Shown: positions 17,441 through 25,444 of the stretch, in pieces | How positions within the stretch are numbered: the stretch's first letter is position 1 | Layout: the number at the start of each line of letters is the position of its first letter | NCBI GenBank assembly: GCA_949297765.1 | Contig: CASFTV010000011.1 | Location: 1 to 64,000, forward strand | Origin: an uncultured bacterium | GTDB lineage: Bacteria; Verrucomicrobiota; Lentisphaeria; Victivallales; UBA1829 | DNA length: 64,000 nt | Direction of reading: 5' to 3' | The notes under the pieces: model-generated | What the model was told of the DNA's origin: nothing | Seen by the model: the letters and a program-made list of their open reading frames with translations, nothing else | Databases searched by the model: none | Program-made: the position numbers and the translations under genes

Positions 17441-18430
17441 ATGGACGGTCTGAATGCGATTCCGGCAGCCGATTCCCGGATCGTCTATTCCGATTACCAG
17501 AATCTGGTGCGCAATGGACTGCGCATCGGATTCACCCGCCTTCCCGCGGATGAAAAGAAGTATCATCTGGATTCTCCGGGAGCGCGGATGAGATTCCGGA
17601 CAAATTCCAGTCGTCTGTCGGTGGATCTTCTGTACCGGGAACGTGTCAATCCGCAGAGAATGCAGAACGGAGTGGGCGTCTACCGGATTGACGGAAAATC
17701 CGGAGAGAAGTGGACCTTTGAACGGTCACGCCGCGACGGATGCAAAAATGAACCGGTCACCGTTCGTCTTCCCGCGGATGGACAGTGGCATGATTATGAA
17801 CTCATTCTCCCATATGGAGACATTGTGGAAATTCATGCGCTTCACGCAAGTCCGGATGCGGATTTTGAAGAACCGGAAGCGCGGCCTTCGGAAAAAATGG
17901 TGTTTTTCGGCGATTCGATTGTCCATGGATTCAGTGCGTCGCGAATCGACCGGACTTTCCCGTTTCTGACGGGAGAACTGCTGGATTGCGAGGTCGTCAA
18001 TCTTGGAATTGCCGGAATCGGACTCAATCCTGGCGCGGCAAAAATTCTCGGAGGCATGAAGATGGATCGACTGGTAGTCTCCATCGGTGCAAACGACTGG
18101 AGAGAAGGAATGCTGCCGGGAAAATTCCGGACAAATCTGGAAAAGTTTATTCACGATTTCCGGATGTTTCAGAAAGAGACACCGGTAATTTTTCTTACGC
18201 CCGCATGGATTTCTCCGAAATTCAAAGCTCCGGCGGCGCGTCACCCGCTGGACGAATTCCGGGAGGCGATCCGGACGGCCGTTGCGGAAAGCGGAGATCC
18301 GTTTCTCCGCGCAATCGACGGAGAGCGGCTGATGGATCACGATCCCGCTCTGTACGAAGCGGATCACCTCCATCCGCGCGATGCAGGCATCGAGCAGATG
18401 GCGGAACGGCTCGCGGAACAGCTGATCTGA
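17441..18430 (+). CDS. SGNH/GDSL hydrolase with N-terminal beta domain
   Basis: 329 residues. Residues 1-145 form a beta-rich domain. The rest is an SGNH esterase fold with block I VFFGDSIVHG (catalytic Ser), Gly block NLGIAGIG, Asn block SIGANDW and DHLHPRD with the catalytic Asp/His. The two-domain plan resembles CE2-type carbohydrate esterases, so deacetylation of a sugar is likely. No signal peptide is seen, so the protein appears cytoplasmic. Confidence 0.75.
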   Translation: MDGLNAIPAADSRIVYSDYQNLVRNGLRIGFTRLPADEKKYHLDSPGARMRFRTNSSRLSVDLLYRERVNPQRMQNGVGVYRIDGKSGEKWTFERSRRDGCKNEPVTVRLPADGQWHDYELILPYGDIVEIHALHASPDADFEEPEARPSEKMVFFGDSIVHGFSASRIDRTFPFLTGELLDCEVVNLGIAGIGLNPGAAKILGGMKMDRLVVSIGANDWREGMLPGKFRTNLEKFIHDFRMFQKETPVIFLTPAWISPKFKAPAARHPLDEFREAIRTAVAESGDPFLRAIDGERLMDHDPALYEADHLHPRDAGIEQMAERLAEQLI

Positions 18431-18460
18431 GAAAAGAGACGGAAAAAAGGAAAACAAGCA

Positions 18461-19405
18461 ATGAAACTGACGGTTCTGGACGGATATGCAGCAAATTACG
18501 ATGAGGCGGTTCCTTTTGAAGCTCTCGCGGAATTCGGAGAATATCAGGTGTTCGACCGCACGCCGCGGGAAAAAACCGTGGAAAGAGCAAAAGATTCCGA
18601 ACTTGTTCTGACCAATAAGACCGTACTTGATGCGGAAATTCTTTCCGCTCTTCCGAATCTCCGCTATATCGGAGTTCTTGCAACGGGATGGAATGTGGTC
18701 GATACGGATGCTGCACGCCGCGCCGGAATCGTTGTGACAAACGTTCCTTCCTACAGCACGCAGAGTGTTGCACAGCTGGTGTTTGCGCATCTTCTCAATC
18801 TCTGCCGGGAAGTGGAGAAACACGCTCGGAGCGACTGGAGCAAAGCGGAAGATTTCTCCTACTGCCTGACGCCTCAGATCGAACTGACGGGACAGACGCT
18901 CGGAATCGTCGGATTCGGAGAAATCGGACGATCCGTCGCTTTGTCGGCCCTCGGATTCGGCATGAGGGTTCAGACCTTTACGCGGACGCCGTCGAAGATC
19001 GACATTCCGCAGGTGCGCGCCGTTTCCTTCGAGGAACTCCTCCGCACTTCCGACGTTGTCTCGCTCCACTGTCCGCTGACAAAGGAAAACGCCGGGCTGA
19101 TGAACCGCGCGGCATTCGAAAAGATGAAGAGAACAGCAATTCTGATCAACACCGCCCGGGGCGGCCTTGTGGATGAAACGGCTCTTGCAGACGCTCTGCG
19201 CAGCGGAGAAATCCGCGCAGCGGGTCTGGATGTGCTCTGCCGGGAACCTCCCGCTCCGGACAATCCGCTTCTCCATCTGCCGAACTGCCGGATCACTCCT
19301 CATCTGGCATGGGCGACGGAAGCCGCGCGGAAGCGGCTGATGAACTGTGCGCTTGAAAACATCCGGGCATTTCTAAGAGGAAAGAGCATCAATGTGGTGA
19401 GCTGA
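18461..19405 (+). CDS. D-2-hydroxyacid dehydrogenase (glycerate dehydrogenase-like)
   Basis: 314 residues. NAD(P)-dependent oxidoreductase interconverting a 2-oxoacid and a D-2-hydroxyacid. The Rossmann motif is LGIVGFGEIGRSVA, the substrate Arg lies in LINTARGGLVDE, and the catalytic His in ITPHLAWAT. The best guess for substrate is hydroxypyruvate/glycerate, not proven. AAAAAGGA precedes the ATG. It is followed within 12 bases by thiS. Confidence 0.85.
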   Translation: MKLTVLDGYAANYDEAVPFEALAEFGEYQVFDRTPREKTVERAKDSELVLTNKTVLDAEILSALPNLRYIGVLATGWNVVDTDAARRAGIVVTNVPSYSTQSVAQLVFAHLLNLCREVEKHARSDWSKAEDFSYCLTPQIELTGQTLGIVGFGEIGRSVALSALGFGMRVQTFTRTPSKIDIPQVRAVSFEELLRTSDVVSLHCPLTKENAGLMNRAAFEKMKRTAILINTARGGLVDETALADALRSGEIRAAGLDVLCREPPAPDNPLLHLPNCRITPHLAWATEAARKRLMNCALENIRAFLRGKSINVVS

Positions 19406-19416
19406 AAGGATTTTGC

Positions 19417-19620
19417 ATGACCATCGAATTCAACAGGAAGAAAAAACAGACGGCGGATGGAATCAGCATTGCTGCGTTTCTCCGGACCGAAACAATCCAT
19501 CTGTCGAATCTGATTCTGGAACTGAACGGGGAAATTCTCCGTCCGGACGCGGATCTGGAGTCGATGCAACTGAAGGACGGCGATTGCCTGAACGCATTTT
19601 CGCTGGTCGGAGGAGGATGA
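19417..19620 (+). CDS. thiS: ThiS-like sulfur carrier protein
   Basis: 67 residues, a small beta-grasp (ubiquitin-like) protein ending LVGGG. The C-terminal Gly-Gly is the site adenylated by ThiF and loaded with thiocarboxylate sulfur. ELNGEILRPDADLE matches the ThiS core. It is immediately followed by thiF. thiG, thiH and other thiamine genes are absent from the window. Confidence 0.8.
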   Translation: MTIEFNRKKKQTADGISIAAFLRTETIHLSNLILELNGEILRPDADLESMQLKDGDCLNAFSLVGGG

Positions 19621-19621
19621 A

Positions 19622-20221
19622 ATGCAGGTGAATCCGTACTTGAGCAGAGAGGAGAAAGACCGGCTTCAGAGCGTGAAAATCGGCATCGGAGGAGCAGGCG
19701 GACTCGGTTCAAACGCCGCAATGCACCTGGTTCGTGCCGGAATTGAACATCTTGTTCTTGCGGATTTCGACACGGTCAATGCCGGCAATCTCAACCGTCA
19801 GTTTTTCTTCCGCGATCAGATCGGGAAATTCAAGACGGAAGCTCTCGCGGAAAATCTCTGGAAAATCAATCCGGATCTCCGTCTGGAACTTCACACGGTC
19901 CGTGTGACGGCGGAAAATATTCACACACTTTTCGACAAATGCGATCTGTTCATTGAAGCGTTCGACTGTGTGGAATCAAAATCGCTGTTTGTCCACGAAC
20001 TTCTTCCGCTCGGCCGTCCGGTAATCGCTTCCAGCGGTCTTGCCGGATGGGGAAACACCAATGCGATGCAGATTCGGAAGGCGGGAGAGAATCTGTATCT
20101 GGCGGGAGACTTGAAGTCGGGAATCGGAGAAGAGCTTGCTCCGCAGTCGCCCCGGGTCGGAATCGCCGCCGCTCAGGAGGCGAATGTCGCGCTCGCCCTC
20201 CTGCTCGGAAAAGAGATCTGA
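19622..20221 (+). CDS. thiF: ThiF-family sulfur carrier adenylyltransferase (short type)
   Basis: 199 residues, the short E1-like type (ThiF family 2). The nucleotide-binding loop is IGIGGAGGLGSNAA, followed by LVLADFDTVNAGNLNRQFF with the Asp and Arg used for ATP and C-terminal acyl-adenylate chemistry. The zinc Cys pairs of longer E1 proteins are absent. It activates the Gly-Gly tail of the adjacent ThiS. The ribosome site GGAGGA lies inside the last codons of thiS, giving tight coupling. Confidence 0.85.
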   Translation: MQVNPYLSREEKDRLQSVKIGIGGAGGLGSNAAMHLVRAGIEHLVLADFDTVNAGNLNRQFFFRDQIGKFKTEALAENLWKINPDLRLELHTVRVTAENIHTLFDKCDLFIEAFDCVESKSLFVHELLPLGRPVIASSGLAGWGNTNAMQIRKAGENLYLAGDLKSGIGEELAPQSPRVGIAAAQEANVALALLLGKEI

Positions 20222-20235
20222 TGCAGAGGGAATCT

Positions 20236-20673
20236 TCAGTGTTTTTTCTGTTTTGTCAGAGAAATTTCCGTTCGGTATAGAACTTTTTCGACTAGATTGA
20301 TCAAAACATTTCGTTCGATTTCCGTCAAATCCTGGGTCATGATGGCATGACAGCGGTCGATGACGGCGCTGATCCGCGGAACCATTTTCAGAGCTTTTCC
20401 GGTTGCATGAAGCTTGAAATTTCTTCTGTCGTTCTCATCGGTTCTGCGTGTAATGAGTCCGGCTTCGAGGAGCTGCCGCACGATAACGGCTGTGGTACTT
20501 TTGCTGATTTTGAGTTTATCGGAAAGTTTTTCCTGCGAGATGCCGTCGTTGTCCACGATCCCCATGAGAAATGGAAACTGACCCATGGTGACAGGAAGTT
20601 TTTTGAGTTCCCGCGCATAATATGTATGCGTGCAGCGGCAGATAATATAGATGGCCTCCGTCAGATTCCGCAT
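20236..20673 (-). CDS. MarR-family transcriptional regulator
   Basis: 145 residues with a central winged helix (ISQEKLSDKLKISKSTTAVI, then the wing DENDRRNFKLHATGKA), the standard MarR layout. It is divergent from a second MarR-like gene across a 205-base gap with palindromes. The ligand is unknown. Confidence 0.85.
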   Translation of the reverse strand: MRNLTEAIYIICRCTHTYYARELKKLPVTMGQFPFLMGIVDNDGISQEKLSDKLKISKSTTAVIVRQLLEAGLITRRTDENDRRNFKLHATGKALKMVPRISAVIDRCHAIMTQDLTEIERNVLINLVEKVLYRTEISLTKQKKH

Positions 20674-20805
20674 AAGAATCTCCCTCGTTCCGCAAAAGAT
20701 TTTTCTGAGAAAATAATATAGACTTCCAAGTGAATTTTACAATCGGATGGATTGATTTTTTCTTTTTTATCTTGTTTTTTCCGAATAATGAAGTATATTA
20801 AATTG

Positions 20806-20821
20806 TTCGTAATAGAACGAA
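20806..20821. promoter_or_regulatory. Candidate MarR operator
   Basis: TTCGTAATAGAACGAA has perfect 5-base arms around 6 bases. It lies between the two divergent MarR-type genes, about 60 bases upstream of the plus-strand start. Confidence 0.45.
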
Positions 20822-20878
20822 TGAGGAATAATCGTCTTGAAGAGAACGTTCCAGGATGGAGGAAGGAGGTTCGGAAAA

Positions 20879-21205
20879 ATGAAAACAGATCAGTTTTTTG
20901 ATGCATATCGAACGCTCTGCAGGGAGTGGGAATTGTTTCTGGCCAGCAACGGGATCCGGCTGATTTCCCATCCGGGGATTCGTGTGCTTTCCGTGTGCTA
21001 CTACATCTACCGTCATCCGGGATGCTCTCTGAATGAGGTGGCGGGAGAATTCGGCATTACGGCGGGAACGGCGTCGAATCTGGTGGAAACGCTCTGCCGG
21101 AGGAGATTTCTGAAACGGACACCCTCGCGCGCGGATCGCCGGAGTATTTGTCTGACAACCACTCCGCACCTGAACACCTTTCTGAAAAAGGTGGAGACAT
21201 TCTGA
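20879..21205 (+). CDS. Small MarR-like winged-helix regulator
   Basis: 108 residues. NEVAGEFGITAGTASNLVETLCRRRFLKRT and RADRRSICL form the winged helix typical of MarR proteins, but the C-terminal dimerisation helix is short. The start was moved to the ATG at 20879, which has GGAGG 9 bases upstream. It is divergent from the other MarR gene and lies just ahead of the fatty-acid cluster, separated by a terminator-like hairpin. Confidence 0.75.
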   Translation: MKTDQFFDAYRTLCREWELFLASNGIRLISHPGIRVLSVCYYIYRHPGCSLNEVAGEFGITAGTASNLVETLCRRRFLKRTPSRADRRSICLTTTPHLNTFLKKVETF

Positions 21206-21217
21206 TGATATTTCCGG

Positions 21218-21242
21218 GAAAACGGCGTTTTCACTTTTTTTC
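21218..21242 (+). terminator. Terminator after the MarR-like gene
   Basis: Stem GAAAAC/GTTTTC (21218-21223 with 21227-21232) and a T-run. The stem is only 6 bases, so it is moderate. Confidence 0.5.
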
Positions 21243-21251
21243 CGCGCTCTC

Positions 21252-21279
21252 TTGATTTTCCGGAAACAGGCAGTACATT
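21252..21279 (+). promoter_or_regulatory. Promoter of the fatty-acid synthesis cluster
   Basis: TTGATT (21252-21257) and TACATT (21274-21279) with a 16-base spacer, 48 bases before fabD. Confidence 0.55.
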
Positions 21280-21326
21280 AATTTTCAGTTTTTCAATCTC
21301 TCTTTTTTTATGGAAAGGTATAACAC

Positions 21327-22229
21327 ATGAAAGCTGCTTACATTTTTTCCGGTCAGGGAGCACAGACCGTGGGCATGGGGAAGGATCTCTATGAACAAAG
21401 CAATGCGGCGGCGGCAATTTACAATGAAGCCGACACCGTCCTGGGATGGAGCATTTCCGAAATCTGTTTCAACGGACCCGCGGAGAAATTGACGGAAAGC
21501 AAATACTGTCAGCCGGCAATCTACACGACAAGCATGGCGTGTCTTGCGGCATACCGGGAGAAATATGACGGAGATCCGGATGAAATCGTCGGCTGTGCCG
21601 GCCTGAGTCTCGGGGAGTACGCGGCTCTTGCATGCGCGGGATATTTCACATTTGCCAACGGACTCAAACTCGTCGCCCGCCGCGCGGAACTGATGGACGA
21701 GGCCTGCAAAAACACGCAGGGTGGAATGGCCGCCATCATCGCCGGGGATCCCGCCGTGATCTGGGAGGTCTGCGAAGAATGCGGAATAGATGTGGCCAAC
21801 TACAACTGTCCGGGTCAGATCGTCATCAGCGGAGTCAAGGACGGCGTTCTGAAGGCCTGCGGAATCCTCAAGGAAAAAGGAGTGAAGCGCGCTCTTCCGC
21901 TCAACGTCGCGGGAGCGTATCATTCCCGTCTGATGAGCGAGGCGGGAAAACAGCTGCGCGGTCCGCTTTCTGAAACATATGTGACCGCACTGGAATATCC
22001 GGTTGTGCAGAATCTGACCGGCGGAGTTGAAACCGATCTTCAGCAGATCCGGGAAAACCTTGTCGGACAGGTTGCGGGAAGCGTAAAGTGGGAGGAGTGT
22101 GTCAGGACTCTGATCGGACTCGGAGCGGAAAAATTCATCGAATTCGGCCCGGGCAGCGTTCTGACCGGATTCGTCCGAAAGATTGATCCCTCCAAAGAAG
22201 TGCAGAATGTCTCCGGAATGATCTCATAA
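21327..22229 (+). CDS. fabD: Malonyl-CoA:ACP transacylase
   Basis: 300 residues. Transfers malonyl from CoA to acyl carrier protein to feed fatty-acid elongation. FSGQGAQTVGMGKDLY opens the protein, GLSLGEYAAL holds the catalytic Ser and NVAGAYHSRLM the catalytic His. It is followed by fabG 21 bases later, in the usual fab order. fabH and plsX are not in this cluster. Confidence 0.95.
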   Translation: MKAAYIFSGQGAQTVGMGKDLYEQSNAAAAIYNEADTVLGWSISEICFNGPAEKLTESKYCQPAIYTTSMACLAAYREKYDGDPDEIVGCAGLSLGEYAALACAGYFTFANGLKLVARRAELMDEACKNTQGGMAAIIAGDPAVIWEVCEECGIDVANYNCPGQIVISGVKDGVLKACGILKEKGVKRALPLNVAGAYHSRLMSEAGKQLRGPLSETYVTALEYPVVQNLTGGVETDLQQIRENLVGQVAGSVKWEECVRTLIGLGAEKFIEFGPGSVLTGFVRKIDPSKEVQNVSGMIS

Positions 22230-22250
22230 CCGAATTGAAAGGATTGCAGA

Positions 22251-23000
22251 ATGGGAAAAAAACTGGAAGGAAGAGTGGCGCTTGTCACCGGCGGCGCCCG
22301 CGGCATCGGCAGAGCAATCTGTGAGAAACTTGCCGCAGAAGGCGCGACCGTGGCCATGGTCGACATCATGCCCGACGTTGCGGAAAAAACGGCATCGGAA
22401 TTCCGCGCGAACGGTTTTGAAGCGCTCGCGGTGGCGGCAAACGTCGCAAAATACGAAGATGCGGAAGCGGCAGTCAAAGCGGTTACGGAAAAATACGGTA
22501 AGCTGGACATTCTCGTGAACTGTGCCGGCATCACACGCGATACCCTCATGCTCAAGATGACGGAACAGGACTGGGATGCGGTCATCGCAGTCAATCTGAA
22601 GGGCGTGTTCAATATGACGAAGGCGGCGATCCGCCCGATGATGAAGGCCCGTTACGGCCGGATTGTGAATATTTCCTCGGTTGTCGGCAAGATGGGCAAC
22701 GTGGGCCAGGCGAACTACTCGGCGTCGAAGGCGGGCGTGATCGGGCTGACCAAGACGACCGCCCGGGAATTTGCCTCCCGGAACATTACGGCGAACGCGG
22801 TCTGCCCGGGATACATCGCCACGGATATGACTGAAAAACTGCCGCAGGAAGCCCGGGATGCGTTCCTTGTGAACATTCCGCTGAAGCGCGCCGGCCAGGC
22901 GTCGGATGTGGCGGGAGTGGTGTACTTCTTCTGCTCTCCGGAAGCCGATTATGTGACCGGTCAGGCTCTGAACTGCGACGGCGGATTCCTTATGAGCTGA
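22251..23000 (+). CDS. fabG: 3-oxoacyl-ACP reductase
   Basis: 249 residues, a short-chain dehydrogenase that uses NADPH to reduce 3-oxoacyl-ACP. The nucleotide loop is TGGARGIG, the catalytic Ser lies in NISSVVG, the Tyr-x3-Lys pair in NYSASKAG, and the C-terminus is LNCDGGFLMS. The context (fabD before, acpP and fabF after) fixes the assignment among many SDR paralogues. Confidence 0.95.
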   Translation: MGKKLEGRVALVTGGARGIGRAICEKLAAEGATVAMVDIMPDVAEKTASEFRANGFEALAVAANVAKYEDAEAAVKAVTEKYGKLDILVNCAGITRDTLMLKMTEQDWDAVIAVNLKGVFNMTKAAIRPMMKARYGRIVNISSVVGKMGNVGQANYSASKAGVIGLTKTTAREFASRNITANAVCPGYIATDMTEKLPQEARDAFLVNIPLKRAGQASDVAGVVYFFCSPEADYVTGQALNCDGGFLMS

Positions 23001-23041
23001 TCCGGATGCGGGAAGAATCAGGAAAAAAAAGAGAAAAAAAC

Positions 23042-23069
23042 TTGACTTTTCCCGCTTTGAGTGTAAAGT
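23042..23069 (+). promoter_or_regulatory. Promoter of acpP
   Basis: TTGACT (23042-23047) and TAAAGT (23064-23069), 16-base spacer. With the terminator behind acpP this allows an abundant ACP-only transcript. Confidence 0.55.
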
Positions 23070-23134
23070 AAGAGGAAGGCAATTATCGTTTTATAAAAGC
23101 AACGGAACGAAACTTTTATCAGAAAGGGTTTGAA

Positions 23135-23377
23135 ATGTCGGAAATTGCGGATAAAGTGAAGAAGATCGTTGTCGAACAGCTTGGCGTGAACGAAGACCAG
23201 GTGACCGCGGATGCCAAATTCATCGAAGATCTGGGAGCAGATTCTCTGGACCAGGTCGAACTGGTGATGGCTCTGGAAGAGGCTTTCGGCGCCGAGATTC
23301 CCGATGAAGATGCTGAAAAACTTACAACGGTTGGTGATGCCATCGCTTACGTTGAAAGCAAGCAGAACAAAGGCTGA
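23135..23377 (+). CDS. acpP: Acyl carrier protein
   Basis: 80 residues, acidic four-helix protein. [14 protein letters not shown] contains the Ser that receives 4'-phosphopantetheine. It carries growing acyl chains among the Fab enzymes and supplies donors for lipid A acylation. Flanked by its own promoter and an intrinsic terminator. Confidence 0.97.
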   Translation: MSEIADKVKKIVVEQLGVNEDQVTADAKFIEDLGADSLDQVELVMALEEAFGAEIPDEDAEKLTTVGDAIAYVESKQNKG

Positions 23378-23396
23378 TCGGTCTTTAGAAAGCATG

Positions 23397-23438
23397 ATGG
23401 GTCATTCAACCCGCAAGGGTGGTGGCCCATTTTTTTTG
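23397..23438 (+). terminator. Intrinsic terminator between acpP and fabF
   Basis: Outer stem ATGGGTC/GGCCCAT (23397-23403 with 23424-23430), inner stem ACCC-GCAA-GGGT, then eight T residues. It lies 14 bases ahead of the fabF start, with GGAGG between them. Partial read-through would set ACP above FabF. Confidence 0.85.
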
Positions 23439-23452
23439 TAAAGGAGGACGGA

Positions 23453-24706
23453 ATGAATTCCAGACGAGTTGTAGTAACGGGAATCGGAGCCGTTTCCAGC
23501 ATCGGCAACAGCGTGGATGCGATGTGGGAATCACTTCTTGCCGGCAAAAGCGGAATTGGACCCGTGACGAAATTTGATGCCGCCGACTACCGGACCCGGA
23601 TCGCCGGAGAAGTCAGAGATCTGGACGTATCAAAATACATGACGGAAAAGGAAGCCAGACGCCTGGATGATTTCTGTATCTATGCCATTGCCGCGGGCGA
23701 CGAGGCAATGAAGGATGCCGGACTCGGCATTGATCTGCGCGACGGTACCCTGGCAGATCCCAACCGGGTGGGCGTCTGCGTCGGAAGCGGAATCGGCGGA
23801 ATGCGGACCATGGAAGAGCAGTGCATGAAGATGCTTCAGCAGGGACCTTCAAAAGTCAGTCCGTTCCTGATCCCGATGATGATTATTGATATGGCTTCCG
23901 GTTCGCTTTCCATGCGTTACGGAGCGAAAGGACCGAATCACGCGGTGGTTTCCGCCTGCTCGACGGCAAGTCATTCGATCGGAGAATCGTACTGGATGGT
24001 GAAACGCGGCGATGCGGATATTATGATTACCGGCGGTACGGAGGCTTCGGTTTCCCGGCTCGGACTGGCAGGTTTCTGCTCCATGAAGGCGCTGAGCCAG
24101 AGAAATGATGACCCGACCCGCGCAAGCCGTCCGTTCGACAGGGACCGCGATGGGTTTGTCATGTCCGAAGGCGCCGGAATCCTGATTCTGGAAGAGTATG
24201 AGCACGCCAAGGCGCGCGGGGCGAAAATCTATGCGGAAATGGTCGGATACGGTGCGACCGGAGACGCGTATCACATCACCTCGCCCGCCCCGGGCGGAGA
24301 AGGCGGAGCAAGAGCCCTTTCGATGGCCCTGAAGAATGCCGGACTCAATCCGGAAGAGGTGGATTACATCAACGCGCATGGAACAAGTACCCTGCTCAAT
24401 GATAAATTTGAGACGGCCGCAATCAAGACCGCGTTCGGCGAACATGCCTATAAACTTGCGATGAGCAGTACAAAAGGATGTACGGGACACTCCCTGGGCG
24501 CAGCCGGCGGACTGGAAACCATCGTCTGCCTCAAGACGATTCAGACCGGAGTGATTCCCCCGACCATCAATTACGAGACGCCGGATCCGGAATGCGATCT
24601 CGACTGCACGCCGAACACTCCGCGGGAACGGACCGTGAAGGTTGCCCTCAATACGAATCTCGGGTTCGGCGGACACAACGGCGTTATCATTGTTAAGAAA
24701 ATTTGA
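23453..24706 (+). CDS. fabF: 3-oxoacyl-ACP synthase II
   Basis: 417 residues. Condenses malonyl-ACP with acyl-ACP in chain elongation. The thiolase-fold catalytic triad is seen in VVSACSTASHS (Cys), NAHGTSTLLND (His) and TKGCTGHSLGAAG (His). GGAGG precedes the ATG. Expression depends on read-through of the acpP terminator unless an unseen promoter lies within it. Confidence 0.96.
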   Translation: MNSRRVVVTGIGAVSSIGNSVDAMWESLLAGKSGIGPVTKFDAADYRTRIAGEVRDLDVSKYMTEKEARRLDDFCIYAIAAGDEAMKDAGLGIDLRDGTLADPNRVGVCVGSGIGGMRTMEEQCMKMLQQGPSKVSPFLIPMMIIDMASGSLSMRYGAKGPNHAVVSACSTASHSIGESYWMVKRGDADIMITGGTEASVSRLGLAGFCSMKALSQRNDDPTRASRPFDRDRDGFVMSEGAGILILEEYEHAKARGAKIYAEMVGYGATGDAYHITSPAPGGEGGARALSMALKNAGLNPEEVDYINAHGTSTLLNDKFETAAIKTAFGEHAYKLAMSSTKGCTGHSLGAAGGLETIVCLKTIQTGVIPPTINYETPDPECDLDCTPNTPRERTVKVALNTNLGFGGHNGVIIVKKI

Positions 24707-24714
24707 GGTTTGAA

Positions 24715-25437
24715 ATGAAGAAACTGATTCTCGCACTGACGGTTCTTTCGCTGGCCGGTCTTTTTTCCGCATGTCAGTCGGCGAAGGAAGAGACGGTTGA
24801 AGACAGACTCCGCGATGAATACGGATGGAAGGGAACAGCTCTCCCGAAGGCGGCTCCCGATCCCCAGACCGTGATCACCGACAGCGAAGATGCGAAAACT
24901 GAACCGAAAGACGCGGGAATCGTTTCGACCATTGATCTCAAGGATACGGTCCAGACGCCGATCGACGAACAGCCCCCTCTGCCGCCGAAAGAGGAGAAGA
25001 AATCTGTTCCGTCAGAAGGAAAAAAATCTTCCGTCAAAACTCCGTCAAAAGCGAAATATGAGCTTACGGGAGAGAGCAAAGTCCGAATCGTCAAAAAAGG
25101 GGAAACCCTCTCCTCCATCGCAAGGAACGAATACCACGACGGACATCTGTGGGGATTCATTTTCCGCGCGAACAAGGAGCTTCTGAAGGGAAATCCCAAT
25201 CTGATCCGTCCCGGAATGAAGATTACGATTCCCGGAATCCGGAAAGTCTCACCGGGAAAGGAGACTCCGAAAGCCGGGATGACGGAAAAAGCGGAAAAGA
25301 AACCTGCGGATGTCAAAGCCGCAGCGCCTGCCGTTCCGGCCGCTTCCCAGGAAAAGAAAGAGCTGCCGAAGGAGTCTCCCTCCACGGTTCTTCCGGCTCC
25401 GGTGGAAAAGGCTCCCGAGGCTCCCAGGACCAATTAA
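24715..25437 (+). CDS. LysM-domain lipoprotein
   Basis: 240 residues. The signal peptide ends in LFSAC (Cys20, lipidated). A Pro/Lys-rich linker leads to one LysM domain (about 123-168: VRIVKKGETLSSIARNEY ... IRPGMKITIP), which binds the GlcNAc of peptidoglycan, then a low-complexity Ala/Pro/Lys tail. Likely an envelope protein tying the outer membrane to the wall. The start was set at 24715 (MKKLIL), four codons inside the open frame, to give a proper signal peptide. Confidence 0.8.
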   Translation: MKKLILALTVLSLAGLFSACQSAKEETVEDRLRDEYGWKGTALPKAAPDPQTVITDSEDAKTEPKDAGIVSTIDLKDTVQTPIDEQPPLPPKEEKKSVPSEGKKSSVKTPSKAKYELTGESKVRIVKKGETLSSIARNEYHDGHLWGFIFRANKELLKGNPNLIRPGMKITIPGIRKVSPGKETPKAGMTEKAEKKPADVKAAAPAVPAASQEKKELPKESPSTVLPAPVEKAPEAPRTN

Positions 25438-25444
25438 AAGCACC

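Noticed and set aside
17726-19303. 525-codon minus-strand frame opposite the hydrolase and dehydrogenase
   Set aside because: Antisense shadow of two genes with intact active-site motifs.
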